This document shows positions 1-12,418 of a stretch of 64,000 bases of DNA, in pieces. Both the position numbers and the translations under genes were made by a program. Position 1 is the stretch's first letter. Each line of letters starts with the position of its first letter. The stretch is from assembly GCA_947396885.1 (NCBI GenBank), contig OX377202.1, positions 61,592,034 to 61,656,033 of the forward strand. Reading direction: 5' to 3'. Below the pieces are notes generated by a model. That model was not told the origin of the DNA. It did no database searches and saw only the letters and a program-made list of their open reading frames with translations. Source of the stretch: Heligmosomoides polygyrus polygyrus. Taxonomy: Eukaryota; Nematoda; Chromadorea; Rhabditida; Heligmosomidae.

Positions 1-639
1 TATTTTCACCATTTCACCATTAAGATTTACCATTCTGTACAGAATTTCCTCTCTTCTTCAGACATCAACTTCCTGCCACAGATGGGGATCAGCTAAGAAA
101 CGTGATTTGCTTATAGGCGAAACATGTTTGAGCCTCTCCTCTTCTGCGAGACTATCATGTAGAAGCATGTTGAAGAAGCCATCTCTGAAGTCGGTGCGCC
201 ATGATTGCTACATCACTATACTCGGCCTTCGACTAGGTGGCTACATCTTCTTCGGACACAACAAAAACCCAAGTAATAATGCTTGAGCAACTACCCCCTC
301 GATAGAAATTTCATCCTATAGGGAGTGATCATCTGGGGCAAAGCGAAAGCAGCAGGTGGCATGCTGCCGGCCGCCCCTTCATAGACCCATTGTATACTCG
401 CACGGACACTCCAGCAGCACCTTCGCACACTGGCGCAACTTGAGTGTGGTGGACTGCGACGAGAGGCCAGGTGCAGGGTACTGCCACGATTGGTCCCCGT
501 CCGCGGGAGTATGCCATAGGCCGTACCCATTTCTTCAGGGCGAGCAGAGGCGCAGCATTTCCAATCAAGACCTTTTGCGAGTGGTAGAGTCGTGGATGCT
601 ATGGCGGGAGAACAAACGTCGCAAGACAAAAACGGGCTA
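1..639. other. Gene-free stretch, no recognised feature
   Basis: Overlapping short open frames occur on both strands around 290-800, but none has family motifs or a convincing splice context. I see nothing I can support here. Confidence 0.5.
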
Positions 640-812
640 CCGGGTATAGTTGTGCTCTCCCAAAAATTTCGAATAACCGAATATATTCGAATAGCGACGA
701 TTTTCGAGCACTCGAAATCGAATATGTACATTCGAAAATCGTGTTTTTTCGAGCATTCGAATTCGAATATTCGATTTCGAATGTTCGAATAGTCATTCGG
801 GCGCAACTAGAG
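640..812. repeat. TTCGAA micro-palindrome cluster, copy 1
   Basis: This is a run of degenerate TTCGAA and CGAATATTCG units, so the DNA is largely self-complementary on a local scale. The left edge reads TAGTTGTGC and the right edge GCGCAACTA, which are near inverted copies and suggest short terminal inverted repeats. A second copy lies at 6690-6865 and ends in GGCACAACTATACTACCGGG. It is probably a small non-autonomous element; its family is unknown to me. Confidence 0.5.
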
Positions 813-2616
813 TTTTGAGAGGGAAATCATTTCATAAAGCAAATTTATTGATGACAAGTGCCCTGACCCACCTGCACGTGGGCTTCGCACTTGCCCGCCT
901 CACTTGATGTTCGACTTTCGTTTCGCTTATCCTACTATAGATAATCGGCTAATGTCACGTGTCCGTCACGGAAGGGGGGGGGACTGGAGCTAAGAAATGC
1001 CTACTACAGTGCGGCGTATGCCAGCCGGGCTTTTTTGAGCTTAACCATGGACGATTGCTGGCGAACTATATCCTTGGCGGCTGATCGCCCAAATTTACGA
1101 GATATTCGAGGGGCAACGCGTCAGGGCATGAATGGGGATCGAGTGCAGAGCGTACGTTCGCTAGACGTTGTGAGTCAAGATTAAGAAGACCTGCGCTAGA
1201 CGTCGTCCAACGTGCGTAGGGATTCCGAGTAAGGGCGACCAATGGGAGAGGAATTAGAGGGGGTACGTGAATAAGGGGGAGGGGATCAACATTTCCCTCA
1301 ACATCGTTCAGTGTGTGACGGATTTCTGAAGACGGCTTACAGAAGTCGTGGTACGTGTGTCAGAACGCAGAAGGAGTGTCATAGACGTCATGGCAACGTA
1401 GTGACACGTGAATCGGTACTCAGTGTCATATGTGCATGCTTGACTCTCACATCGTTTCTTCACCAACACATAGGAAAGGAAGTATTTCGGGAGAGGGGGG
1501 GGGGGGTAGAGAGAGTGACTATGGGATTCGGAGTATTGTTGCCGTCGGACAGTAAGCGGTGTCGACCAATACCGATTAATTTTAATTATGATTTTGCTGA
1601 TTAAGCGTCGGATTGGGACTCCCATTACCTGTTTCTCGACACGTAGAGAACGAGCGCTTCGGAGAATAAATCGCGTGCATGTGATGGAGGGTGGATGGGC
1701 TTATGCGCAGTGAAAATTCTGCCCTACCATATCCCACTGCTTTAATCTATATAGTAAAACCTGTTTTTTACCGTAAGAAGGCCTAAGGAAGAAAGGAGGA
1801 AGATTGGGGTTGTTCTATTCTCGGGGTTTGACGGCGAAGCCCCCAACCAGACGTTTGGCGGCCGCTATGTAGGCCGCTGAACGTCTGGTATATGGATAAG
1901 ATCACCCACACTGGGAGAAATTGTATCATCCAATCCATGAAGTTCTTTTTGGTCTGGTTAACGTTATGGCATTGCCGCTAACAGTTCGTTCGAACGCGTT
2001 GTAAACGTTACCAAATTCCAATTTTAGGCAAATAGACTTCTCAATGCGTTAGCAACTGATATTCCGCCAGTATCTTCCGAACTCTTCACCGCTCCAGTGG
2101 CAGTACCAGAAGCTTGCGCCGCTGTTCGTGTAGAGAGTGAACGTTCTGCATTTCGGAGAATTGACAGAAAATTCGCTATGCTTCAACTGGGCCATATCAT
2201 CAGATCTTTCCCATAAATGACAGCATTCGCATTTCCCTTCCTTTCCCCTTTTTCTCTTCTTTATGCTGTATATTCACGCGCCGATGAGCAATCTTGTAGG
2301 GATCATTGGAGGAATAACACAGCTCGCCTTTCGTTACACCTCTAGCCCTCATCTAAGATTAACGGCCTGTAAGACCTGCCACTAATGCATAACCCTTACC
2401 GCCTATAATCCCAGATGTATGTTATCAGGTTGGTCTCCACATACTGGGCAATAAAACAAAACCACACGGAGCGTCACGGAGTAAAATGTATGCTGCCCAA
2501 TCGTCGCAGTCGAATTTATATACGGACCGCAAGCAGAATCGGTGTGTATCGGCTCTATCTTTAGCTCAACCTTATCCGCATCCTTTTCGGTATTTCGAAA
2601 TAACTTCCTTCAAGTT
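813..2616. other. Gene-free stretch, no recognised feature
   Basis: The stretch holds G-rich runs near 975 and 1495-1508 and many short frames without conserved motifs. No splice-consistent exon chain was found. Confidence 0.45.
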
Positions 2617-5512
2617 TAACTATTTGAGGAAACAAGCACACTAATGAGTTCTCAAGCTTTATCAGATAGCATAATAATCTCAAATATTTCAAAATTCGAT
2701 CGCATTTCTCCAAATTTTAATTTTTCTTTTAACACGTTGACGACAATGTCGCGCAATGGTGCGCGACAGTATTATTTCGATCAGAGTGGCATCACCTTCG
2801 TCCAAACTTTGCCTAGGGAGGTTGTTTAAGATGCTGAACACAGTGGCGATGTCCATTCGGCAAGCTACAACAGGCTACCATCCAAATCGATAACTAGTGT
2901 TGTCACCACCTTTGTCCAAACTCCCTGAATGGGGTTATTTGAGGTGTTGGTCACGAATCTAATACCACTCTCTCTCTCTCGAATTTCGCTCGATTACGAT
3001 AAGTTACGAATGGCATCGCTGCGTGAGAATATGTCAGAGGAAACCTATTATGGAATCTACCAATCCATTGAACTTCAGAGTTATTCACTTCTTTCAATGA
3101 AGGTATCAAGCAGCCATAATTACAAACTACAACTACTTGAATGTTCTCAAACGTCACTAAGGAGATCAACTTTACAAATAAAGTCCAGGGAGAAAACATT
3201 TTTGAAATTAACAGCTATGAATTGTCAGGAAGCAATCTAAAGAGCAGAATTTGTTGTATTCACTGCATTTTGCCCCTTATCTAGACTCCTTGCGGTCGAT
3301 TGTCGATCGACCTGAATTATGAGTATTAAGTGTTTTTTATAATTATTGGTTTGAAGCAAAAATATTCGCATATCTACCTGAAGTTGTGGAAATCGAGTTG
3401 TAGCAATCAGGACACATTCAGAACAGAACACAAAACCAACATTTCGAGAACGATTATCAGATTCGTGGTGCGTATTTTGGAAATTCAATTTATGCTAAGT
3501 TAAGGTGACGAAATGTCGTGTCACACGCGCGCAATATGCGCGGTCTCGCGGGCCCAACGCGCGAAAATTATGCGGTCGTCAACGTGTTAAAACTGCGACT
3601 TTTTACTTTGTGACGGACAAGTTGTCCGTCGCAAATTGTTGCATGCTCCAATCTCTCTATTTTTAGGTTTTTTGAGAAACTGTTGGTATGGTTCCATTTG
3701 TCTACTCGAGATCTACAGAAACTTATATACAACTTTACAAGATCATTTTCGCTATGGCTGGCCAAAAAATTACTGAGCAGTGTCTTTACGATGGGAGCAA
3801 CTTATTTCCCAGGACTTGCACGTTGTTGGAATATCTCAAGCATGGCGTACTCTGCCAGTGCTCTGCTATGCCAGAAACGTTCGCATAGTGCGCCGTGCAC
3901 AACAATAGGATCGAATCTATCAATCGACTGGGTGAAAGCATGTTCACTCCGCTTCTATCTTCCCTTAGTGGGAGATGTAAAGCCTTCGATACTATTTCGA
4001 AACGTTTGGAAAAAAAATTTTAGCCACCCTACTTAGGAGTTGCAGTACTCTGTTCCGGCGAGACTTTAGAGTGCGCCGTGGACAGCTCATATAGGATCGA
4101 CCCTATCAATCACAAATTGCACACGCGGGCGTGTAACCCTTTCATGTGCAAATCTTTCGGGCTGCAACTCGAGATTTTTGTAGGCAGCAGCAATGTTCTT
4201 CAAGCACGTTGAAGAACAACGGTGTAGCTCACGAAGAGACTAAGTTATAGCGGTGTAGAGATATAGGTGAAGCTTGTGCGACCCAATTTTTTCCGACTTC
4301 GGTCGACCATTACGGGAAGACCAACGGTATGCAAATGCGTTGGTAAGCAAAACACTGAAGGCATGACAACATGCTCGCAACTCTCTAGTTGCCTAAACTG
4401 CGTTAGCATTTTAGAACGGCTAAGGGCAGCGGTGAAGATTCTTCCGCCCTTACTCACACAAATTTAAGTTTTCGACATCCGCAATCGTACCATTCTGTTC
4501 AGCTTGGTAAGCACTATCGAACGATATCAATCTTAAGCAATTCTGGAAAATTCGATTTTTTTCCGCAGTTTAGCATCGAAGGCGAGGGCGCTCTAGGCCT
4601 CGTCAGACTGACATAATCGAAAATCGATCTTTCCGAAATTGGCCGCGTTTGATACATTCGATAGAGTTTTTCGTGGTGAATAGAAAAGTGTTACTGAGAG
4701 TAGAGAAGATTGTAATCTGGGCGAGTAAGAGCGCGGAGAACATCGACCGCCAAAAGTCCACCGCCCTGTAATGGAAGCTGGGGCTAAGAAGTTGAGGCAC
4801 CTGCGGAGCACTGAGCAAGTCATCGTAAAGTGCTTTAAGTGTTCTACTTGTCTACGCACTTTCTGGCCGTTAGCTCTCCGTGTCTTGCCGCAGGGGTCGA
4901 CTGAAATCGGAAAGGTCGTGTCACAAGGTTAACCTACATTTACGCACCGCTGTAACTTAGCCTCTTCGTGAGCTACACTGTTGCGCTTCACTGTGTTTGA
5001 AAATCCTTGTGCTCCCACAAAATCTCGAGTTGCAGCCGGAAAGATCTGCACCTGAGTTATTGCGCTCTAAACACGTCCGGCGTGCAATTTGTGAGCTGTC
5101 GCGCCCACTCGACTGATAGGTTCGATCCTATATTCACTGTGCACGGCTCACTCTCGAAGTATTGCTGGCGTAGCAGAGCACTGGCGACGTAAGCCATGGT
5201 TGAGATACTTTCAAAACATGCAAGTCCTGGGAAATAAGCTGCTTCAATCGTAAAGAGCCTGCTCCATTAATTTTTTGGCCACCCAAAATGGTTGTACGTA
5301 AGTTTGTGTAGATCTTCTTTCTCAATAACAAAACTAAAATTAGAGGAAATGGAGCATGTGACAGCCTGCACTGAAACACAATTTTAAGTGTAAAATTAAA
5401 ATTTGAAGAAATGTGGTTGAGTTTTGAAATATTTGACAATTTTTATGCAATCTGATACAGCTTGAGCTGCTGAACTCAATAATGCTTGTTGCATGTTTTC
5501 TCAATTAGTTAA
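2617..5512. repeat. Large foldback element A (long inverted repeat)
   Basis: The left half (2617-2728 plus 3591 to about 4340) is repeated in inverted orientation in the right half (about 4850-5512). Matching landmarks include CTCAAGCTTTATCAGAT on the left against CTCAAGCTGTATCAGATTG on the right, and ATAGGATCGA..CTATCAATCGA in both arms. The outer ends carry TTAACTA and TAGTTAA. The middle section (4150-4750) matches the middle of foldback B (10890-11540), so A and B belong to one family, with a partial third copy at 41730-42260. No transposase frame is visible, so it is probably non-autonomous. A TTAA-flanked transposon interrupts the left arm. Confidence 0.75.
2729..3590. mobile_element. 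TTAA-flanked DNA transposon nested in foldback A
   Basis: Both ends carry perfect inverted TTAACACGTTGACGAC (2729-2744, and its reverse complement ending at 3590). Each end includes TTAA, which is the target duplication typical of piggyBac-type elements. Removing the interval joins a foldback arm that then aligns continuously with the opposite arm of element A. That supports a clean insertion into a pre-existing element. The interior has no transposase; around 2800-3010 it resembles the ~155-bp repeat family of the 28-29 kb region. I call it a non-autonomous piggyBac-like element. The superfamily is inferred from TTAA alone. Confidence 0.72.
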
Positions 5513-6689
5513 CATTGAAGGGAGTTACTACGAAAGACCGAAAAGGCTGCGAAAATGCTGCTTTTCAGGATTTGATCAACAGCTACGGCCGTACCCTGTC
5601 GGTAAGTTTAAACCAGGCACGATACTCGAAGATCGGGATGAATTTCTTGCTACATATAGGCAGAGGACGGCACATTCGTATCGCAACAGTCGTCAGGGTC
5701 TTAGTAGGAGGGCGTGTCCGACCAATAGCGGACGGCGATGCGGGTCGCTTGCTGCAGCGTTGCTAAGGCTCAAATTTGCAGCACAAAGACCGGGGCAGAC
5801 ATGACTTCAACGCCGCGCGAACCCACCTGGCGTCGCGCACGGTGCGCGACGAAATTGGACGAGTTGTCGCGGTACGGTGCTCCCGACGGCTAGAAACGCT
5901 TCCTACAGAGACATGCGGCACGCATTTGCCTCATTTCAACGTTTCTTGGAGATGGTATATGGATGTGGTTTCAATAGGACGATCAGCGATAGTTTATACA
6001 GGAATCTCGGTCATGTGGATGGTTTCTAGCGTCAGTATTTGCCTCTACAACTTCTTCGGTCAATTTTTACCCGTGATTATGGTTATACTACGGAAAAAGG
6101 TCACTATCACCCATTCTCGGATCAATTGTCCTACTGCAGACTGCTGCCTACCACATTCTGTGGGATCTTAAGTTCCTTGCTAGAAATGTGGTCTGTGAGC
6201 TTAAACACTGAGAACATTTCGTGCTCCGCGGCTTACCATGCGTCACCGAGCGTATGTCCGCGTTTCACTGCCGCGACGTCGCGTTGGAGTTAGGTCCTGG
6301 AGCCGCACAAAGACAGCATGTACCGAAAAATGCCCAAAACCCGTTTGAACAATCACAGCTGACCCCAACCATTCATGATCGAGGGCCGGCGTCCGTCGGC
6401 ATAGCCGTCTTGAGCCTGCTCCGGAAAAAGAGCGCAACCTCCTCGGCGAGTCCTCCCGACGTGTCTGAGTACGGCAAGCCACGCGTGGTGCGCCTAGGGG
6501 GAGCATTCCACCCGCGACGGGTGGGACTACCCTTCTTCCACAGGGAGTCACTAGCATACGGCCCCTGAGTGGCCGATGAGGGCGCGCACTTTTCTAATTG
6601 GAGCCTAAATTATTTGCTCGTGGGATGCTGGAAGCAGGAAAGACAGATTTTTTTGGATCGCAGATTTTGTAGCAATCGAACGTACGAAG
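5513..6689. other. Gene-free stretch, no recognised feature
   Basis: Open frames of about 100-130 codons near 5490-6570 overlap on both strands and show no family motif. The base composition is GC-richer than the flanks. Nothing could be supported. Confidence 0.4.
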
Positions 6690-6865
6690 GCAAATGTTCC
6701 GAGCATTCGAACCAGAATACAATCAAACATCGCGTTTTTTCGAGCATTCGAATTCGAATACATTCAAATATCGCGTTTTTTCGAACGTTCGAATACGAAT
6801 ATTCGATTTCGAATAGAATTATTCGAATTCGAATGCTCGAGTATTCATTAGGGCACAACTATACT
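6690..6865. repeat. TTCGAA micro-palindrome cluster, copy 2
   Basis: The same degenerate TTCGAA units as at 640-812, including the shared phrase TTTTTTCGAGCATTCGAATT. The right edge GGCACAACTATACTACCGGG resembles the inverted left edge of copy 1. Confidence 0.5.
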
Positions 6866-7882
6866 ACCGGGCGATGTCAAGCTAATTGACATTCTAATGA
6901 GACGGAGAAAAAGCCCGAAGTCGATTAGAATCCGAGCCCATACGCCAGTAGCACTACTTAAAGGACGCGTCTCCTTCTACCCCACAGTTTCTCCCGTGTG
7001 CTGAGTAGAGCACAGACACTATACCGCGACAACTTCGCCGGCGGCGAGCTGTGCGTCTCCACTGCGTGATTGTCGCTTTGTCGCAAATCAGTGGGGAGTT
7101 GTTAACACTTTTGATCTCTGCCGAAGTGCTCCATCAGTCGCCGGAACACCAGCCCAAGATCCTTGAGCATGACCAAGAACGTCGAAGCCGACAGAGGCCC
7201 AGGAGTGTGACACCTCTTGCGCCACAGTCGCGAACTCACTTTTTGGGAATTGAGGAAGCGATCCAGATGGTGTTGAGTCTTTCGCGCGGAACGCGCAAGG
7301 AACTTGATTGCCACCTTGAACCTGTTCACTTTACACTGGGTCCAATCGAAAATCTTCAGATAATTGGATGAATCGGGTAAGGGCGAGGCGACCTTGCGGA
7401 CCTCGGATTTTGGGATGATTCGGATTGGAATATCCGAATCGGTTACCGAAAAAGATTCATTCGATACATGGCCCAATCAAAAATCTTAGGGTAATTGAAT
7501 CATTCGAACAATGCAAATTTAGCAAACCCTGGATTTTTGAATGATTCGGATCATGATAACCCGAAAATGATTCATTCAGAGCCATTGTATACCATCCACT
7601 CATAAAGAACCAATTCTGAAGTATTTTCCTTCTCCAGTGGCAAGTAGGTAGGCAATGGACAGCATATGCCTCTGCAGACCAACTTATTGACTTCTCTCTG
7701 CATAGCTAAAGTTTGCTTGACCCTTTTGGAAGCGATTCGCCCTGTCAACGTACGTAATGACTCAGCACCTCTCTCTCCTGCAGTATTCCGATATTCTCGA
7801 TGATTTTCGACTGCCACAAAATTTACACTTGCGTTTACTGAATGCACCTATTTACATGTATATTTACTTGTATTCCTAGAGA
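6866..7882. other. Gene-free stretch with GATTCGGAT-rich patch
   Basis: Positions 7380-7580 hold imperfect copies of GATTCGGAT and its complement ATCCGAATC, resembling the cluster at 36230-36420. A - strand frame at 7102-7476 contains a donor-like GTGAGT near 7238, but I could not link it to any other exon. Confidence 0.4.
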
Positions 7883-8144
7883 TGGGCGCGTGTGGCGCAG
7901 TCGGAGGAGGCGCGACTGTCGCGTGCACCCGATACATATATGTATATATGTCATATATATATGTCGGTGAATTGGTACCAGACTGGTCTGGGAAGGATAA
8001 AGCGCTGACTTGTTCATCGGCTGGCCACCTCAAGTCATTGTATGGCCAAATACGCATTCAACTCGCCTCCACGAGATTCCGTAGAAGTAGAATGTGTGGC
8101 GCATCCTAAAAGGGATTGAGTAACGCCGTCCTTTATCCTTTTTA
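7883..8144 (+). mobile_element. tRNA-derived SINE copy 1
   Basis: The 5' head contains the box-A-like TGGCGCAGTCGG followed by GCGCGACTGTCGCG. The part of the head with box B is replaced by a TATA/CATA microsatellite. The body (GGTGAATTGGTACCAG through GTAGAAGTAGAATG) and the CCTTTATCC tail match the other copies. TCCTAGAGA occurs directly before the head (7874-7882) and after the tail (8145-8153) and is a likely target-site duplication. Confidence 0.75.
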
Positions 8145-8156
8145 TCCTAGAGAGCT

Positions 8157-8700
8157 CATCTCCGTTGATCGCTCGGCGCTCATAATCGCGTCCATTCGTT
8201 TCGTTGTCTCGCCATCGTCATCCAGGATGTGTCTGTCATTCGAAATTGGTGGCGCCATGAGGAGCTTGATTCGTACCCAACTGTCATGCCAGTAGGGTCA
8301 GCCGTGCGACGACCACATAAGCAGATGTGGTTGGAGGTCTCCCAAGAGGACGCTCGGCGTCCCTCGATATCCACTCCAATGCTCTTTTCGTCCATCGCGC
8401 GTCTTGTCTCTTCATGACGTGACCGGCCCATCGGCACTTAGCCTTCCACACATAGACCGCTAGATCACGAGGACGAGGCAAGCTCCTGCTTCTCTTCATG
8501 TCGGAGCTGGGAAGCCCGGCTCGATGTTGGGTTGGCCGGTTGTACTTTTCAAGTGGCCGCTCTAGCACACTGTTTGTTATTCCGCCAGGTGAGCCACCTT
8601 CAAAGGTTCAACAGCGGCTCGGCCCTGAAGATCTTAACCCTCTATCCAGCTCATCTTTCAAATCGCTCTCCATGTTCTCCATATCCTAACTAAATGGTCC
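8157..8700 (-). pseudogene. RTE-type non-LTR retrotransposon, 3' ORF2 fragment (decayed)
   Basis: Read on the - strand, this gives the C-terminal region of an RTE ORF2 in at least two frames. Landmarks are RRTQH-like NRPTQHRAGL, then KCRWAGHVMKR, ARWTKRALEWISRDAERP and GRPPT in one frame, then SWMTMARQRNEWTR in another. The WAGH(V/I)MR, GRPPTRW and RD(R/E)W-like series is characteristic of RTE elements. The RT catalytic core is absent, so this is a 5'-truncated copy with at least one frameshift. Its 3' end abuts the 3' tail of the SINE at 7883-8144, tail to tail. The 5' half of a related element lies at 62.4-64 kb. Confidence 0.8.
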
Positions 8701-10349
8701 AGCTTCACGGGAGGACATCTATGGTAAGTTAGAAGTCTTCCAACTGAATTCCTTCTATCTCGCAACAGTGTGCCACACGAACTACGTATTTGTCTTCTTA
8801 CGATTAGGTCTGAAACGTAGCCACACCCCTTATCTGCGTTGTTTATCTCCGCAAGCTTCGCATAAAGAAGCGGGAGAATTTGAGAAGAGTGTGATATCGT
8901 CAGATCATAATTCTGCGTTAAATTGGTTGAAATTGTGGCCGTTAAACCTCTTCAACGAATTTTTTCTTGATCGTTTTTTATTAAATTGTCATCAAGTTAT
9001 TAAATTTCACTGAAAACATTTACCTGAGTATTATACTGCACATTTTCCTTCAAATAAAAACTTGCAATGTTCTTTACATGCTATTTTCACGTCAAACTGA
9101 CAGCGACATGACAGCGACATCCTGGATGACGACGGTTCGCATCTGATTCAGAGCAAGACTATCATTTCAAAGAGTTGCCCATTAATCATCGGTCGACAAA
9201 CGCGAATCAGCAAGACCCGCTTATCTCCACTTTGCAGCTCCAAATAAGCAGTATTTACTCTGCCAGCTATGTACACAGACCAACGTACACGATTGCATGG
9301 CTCTCTTTTTGTACATTCACAAATTGCAGCCTTTTCGTACTTTAAAATTAAGTCTAAAATCGTTCTTTTTTAAAAATTGTTTCTGTAAAACTTTAATAAA
9401 CGTGTAAACTTTTTAAGAGAAGATTAATTGCAAAATTTCAAGGTATCAAATTTTAAGGTCTTGGTAAATTTTTCAATCTGACAATTTATTTTTACCTTCA
9501 AAGAGGGCGCCCAGCTTATTTTGGACATCGCGAGCTTTGATTTCGAAGCTATTCAGTTTGGTTTTAAAAGTATCCAGTTGAGTAAAGAAGTGGGAAACAG
9601 AGCCACATACAGGGCTGCCCCTTTTCCCCAGGTTAGGAGCGTTCTAACATTAAATATTTTCAGCAACCTTTGTCACTTTACGGCGAGTTTTTTTCTGAGA
9701 AGTTGCCTTGACATAGCCCAAGGATGAGAGCATTAAATATTCGATGTTTTGCAGGTGTAGCAATCGTATATGCTCGGCTCTTTTGAATGATAGCACATGG
9801 TAGAGCGAACAACTGCCACCAGTTTTGGTTGCGATAGACTCTACTATTCTTTAGAATTCTTGCTTTAATTTAAAGTTTTTTTCGGACGCCATCATGATTG
9901 GGAGAATCGAAGAGGAATCACCAACAAGGATAGAAGAAACCATTGTGACCCTAGTACGAAGAATTCCTTAAAAATTTCGTCTAGCCATTAAGACAAAGAA
10001 TCGTAAATTCAGATGCCGAAATCTGCATCAACTGTTTTTAAAGCCCACACATTGCTGCGTGTAATCAGCGTGCTGTCTTTATAGAGGCCTCATCTTTTCT
10101 ATACGAATACTGTCAATCATTATTCTTCACCCCAGTAGGAGCAGGGAGAGCAGCTTGGTTTCGCAATTGGAGTCCACTAATTTGCAGTTCCTGTACCTCT
10201 AATATTCGCGCAGGTTTAAATTCAATATGAATGCGTGCTACCCTAAGTTTTGACCTTTACTCCGACAACAGTTTAAGTCCGTTTCGGGTGATACTCTTCC
10301 TTAATCTATACAAATACAAAAAATAGTAAAATAAACAATAAAGCGAGTA
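8701..10349. other. Gene-free stretch, AT-rich
   Basis: No splice-consistent coding was found. Upstream exons of the PAN gene could lie here but I could not recognise any. Positions 10276-10315 match 12973-13012 (shared GATACTCTTCCT followed by AATCTATA), a short duplication of DNA from just after PAN exon 3. Confidence 0.45.
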
Positions 10350-12193
10350 CAGTACCACGCATGTCTTTTGGTCAATTGCCGAAAAAGCCGCTCTGGAGCG
10401 TTCCAAAGCGGCTTTTTAAAATGACTTTTTTTAATCAAGTACTTGTGAAAAGAAGCATATATTTGAACTCAGCAGCTCAAGCTCTATCTTCTGACATATA
10501 AATCTTAATACAGTTGAACAATGCATATAGGTCCGACACAATCAGTGAGTGTGCGCGACAACCTGTAGAGCGAGCGAGCGACAGCCTAGTGAGTGTTTGG
10601 GGAGTTTTTTCGGAAATTTCCAGCAGTCCTAATCAGGAATTGCTCTAAGACTGTTCAGCTTGCTTTCGGAGAGCGCCGCGAACAATGCATGTAGAATCGA
10701 ACCTATCAATCGAATGGGCACGGCAGCCTGCAGAGTGAGCGTTTGGGGAGTTTTATCAGAAATTCTTAGCCGCCCTTTCTAGAAACTGCTCTTCTAAGGT
10801 TGTCCAGCTAGCCTTTGGAGTCCGCAGAAAGCAATGTATATTCAATCGAACCTATCAATCGAGTGGGCGCGACAGCTCGCAAATTGCACGTGCGGGCGTG
10901 TTCGGAGCGCAGTAACTCTGTGGAGATTGAATCGTTTCGGCTGCAACTCGGGGGTCTTGTAGGCAGTGAAACTGTCTAGTAGAGCATCAAAGAAGAAGCT
11001 TAGGAAGAGGCAATGTTACACCGCTGCGAAATTGCAGTTGAGGCTTTTATGACGCATTTTTTCCGATTTCGGCGGTTCACTGCGAGAACAGGCGGTGAGC
11101 TAACGGCCTTAAAATGCGTAGGCTATCATAGCGCTTAAGGTACTTTACGATAACGTGCTCTGAACTCTTCAGCTACCTAAACTGCCTCGGCCTCAGCTCC
11201 CAGTTTCAAGTGGCGGAAGATAGCGGTTAACGTTTCTTGCGCTCGTGCCCGTTCAGATTTGAGTTTTTGTCACTCACAATCGCACGGCTCTATTGGGCAT
11301 CAAAAGCGCTACTGAACGGTATCAATTTCGACCCATTTTAGAAATATCGATTTTTTGACAATGTCGCATCGAGGACGAGGCCGCTCGAGGCCGAGGCAGT
11401 CGGACGATGGCGTCATCGAAAATCGATATCCTGGAGTTGAGCCACGCTTGATAACGTTTGGTAGAGCTTTTCATGCTGAATTGAATGGTGTTTTCTTGAG
11501 AACTGTAATCTGGGCGAGTAAGAGCGAGAGGAACATCGACCGTTGTGCTAAATTGCACGCGCGGGCGTGTTCCTAGAGCGATAGCTCTGTAAAGTGTAAA
11601 CCTTTCCGGTTGCAGCTTGTGAGGTTGGTAAGCAATAAAATGTTCTAAGTGCGCTGAAACACAGAAATGTAGTTTATGGCTGGACAAAGTTACAGCGGTG
11701 TGAATATGTAGGTTAGCCTTGTGTGACACGATTTTGGACAGTCTTAGTGCAATTCTTGAAAAGGGCGGCTGAGAATTTCTGATAAAGCTCCCCAAACGCT
11801 AACTCTGCAGACTGCCGTGCCCACTCGATTGATATGTTCGATTCTATATGCATTGTTCACGGCGCACTCCGAAAGCAAGCTGGACAGTCTTAGAGCAATT
11901 CCTAGGAAGAGCGGATGGGAATTTCCGATAAAACCCCGAAACACTCACTATAAGGCTGCCGCTCGCTCGCTCTACAGGTTGTCGCGCACACTCGATTAAT
12001 TGTGTCGGGCCTATTTGCATTGTTCAACTCTATTAATACTTATATGTCAGAAGATACAGCTCGAGCTGCTGAGTTCAAATATATGCTTCCTTTCACAAGT
12101 ACTTGATTTCTAAAAAAGTTATTTTAAAAAGCCGCTTTGGAACGCACCAGAGCGGCTTTTTCGGCAATTGACCAAAAGACATGCGTGGTACTG
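10350..12193. repeat. Large foldback element B, TA-flanked, CAGT ends
   Basis: The left arm (10350 to about 10830) and right arm (about 11735-12193) are inverted copies of each other, with high identity over about 450 bp. Both begin CAGTACCACGCATGTC and include GGTCAATTGCCGAAAAAGCC. TA flanks both ends (10348-10349 and 12194-12195), and CAGT termini with TA duplication fit the Tc1/mariner superfamily. The centre (10890-11540) matches foldback A. No transposase frame is present. It lies 224 bp upstream of the first recognised PAN exon. Confidence 0.8.
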
Positions 12194-12418
12194 TATCTAT
12201 TCATAGCAAAATAAATAAATAATCTCGTTGTGCTGCGCCCTATCTTAAACTTTTCAAGCTTCGCTCTGTGGTACAAAGTGAATGGTAGACCCTTATAAGA
12301 AGGGTGCAATAAAAAAGTGAGGATGTCGCCGTCGATGAGAGCGCTAGAGCGCCTTCCCCGGCAGTAAGGCGGGTCTCCTTCCTAAGCGCTTCTCCTGCCT
12401 CACCTGCTACAGTTTCAG

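Noticed and set aside
7102..7476. A 124-codon - strand frame with a GTGAGT donor at about 7238 and an ACAG acceptor giving FKVAIKFLARSARKTQHHLD.
   Set aside because: No second exon in compatible phase and no family motif; the region also overlaps a repeat-like GATTCGG patch.
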